From: JANXLS01 sp038227045
Lineage (GTDB): Bacteria > Planctomycetota > SZUA-567 > H5-PLA8
Assembly: GCA_038227045.1 (NCBI GenBank)
Contig: JBBRQD010000040.1
Coordinates: 1-44,622, forward strand
DNA: 44,622 nt
Direction of reading: 5' to 3'
In this document: in pieces, positions 44,595-44,622 of the stretch
Layout of the letters: each line of letters begins with the position of its first letter
Numbering within the stretch: the first letter of the stretch is position 1
Translations under genes and position numbers: made by a program
Notes under the pieces: model-generated
The model's input: the letters and a program-made list of their open reading frames with translations, nothing else
Database searches by the model: none
What the model was told of the DNA's origin: nothing

Positions 44595-44622
44595 ATTGCT
44601 TTTTCGGGGGTGCCATAATGAT

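Overview
The window looks like a chromosomal segment of a Gram-negative bacterium of the Planctomycetota–Verrucomicrobiota–Chlamydiota (PVC) superphylum or a close relative. The best marker is the 100-residue small basic protein at 40981-41283: its N-terminal half matches the PVC signature protein and its C-terminal half is a Lys/Ala/Pro tail. An LptD-like outer-membrane assembly protein, many signal peptides and one lipoprotein point to a diderm cell. Very large secreted beta-propeller, TPR and CBM9-like proteins also fit PVC lineages. The exact phylum is not certain from sequence alone. No rRNA, tRNA, CRISPR array or intact transposase was recognised.

Layout. 1-800: the tail of an unidentified gene overlapped by a small gene, then dense palindromic elements. 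813-17240 (minus strand): a giant 3071-residue secreted propeller/TPR/CBM9-like protein, a remnant of a CBS-domain gene, a ClC-type anion channel or transporter, an aldehyde dehydrogenase and an LptD-like protein. 17494-18805 (plus): an SseB-like protein and a membrane protein closed by a clear terminator. 18972-27772 (minus): a probable carbohydrate locus, with a secreted glycosidase-like protein, a membrane-anchored CBM9 protein, a glucose/sorbosone dehydrogenase-like protein with two haem-binding CXXCH sites, and a fused double ABC permease. 27995-37241 (plus): a RidA protein, a ferredoxin–adenylate cyclase–haem peroxidase fusion, a ParB-like protein, an exported zinc-finger protein, a lipoprotein, SerA and a metallophosphoesterase. 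37314-44125: an M20 deacylase, a MoxR ATPase, an ABC ATPase, the PVC small basic protein with its own promoter and terminators, two unknown conserved proteins, and a small gene flanked by integron-like core sites. The right edge holds a promoter followed by a short leader and a terminator-like hairpin.

The standout is the 540-residue protein at 28642-30264. It joins an adrenodoxin-type [2Fe-2S] domain, a class III adenylate cyclase with all six expected catalytic residues, and a class I (ascorbate/cytochrome c type) haem peroxidase with its distal Arg/His and proximal His. This suggests a single protein that links redox or peroxide chemistry to cAMP synthesis.

The second theme is the number of intergenic palindromes. 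At least a dozen elements from several unrelated families sit between genes. Two families occur twice in this window: a roughly 80-bp element at 27780 and 36439, and a roughly 110-bp element at 30269 and 44270. Some lie over spurious upstream start codons, so several gene starts were moved downstream.
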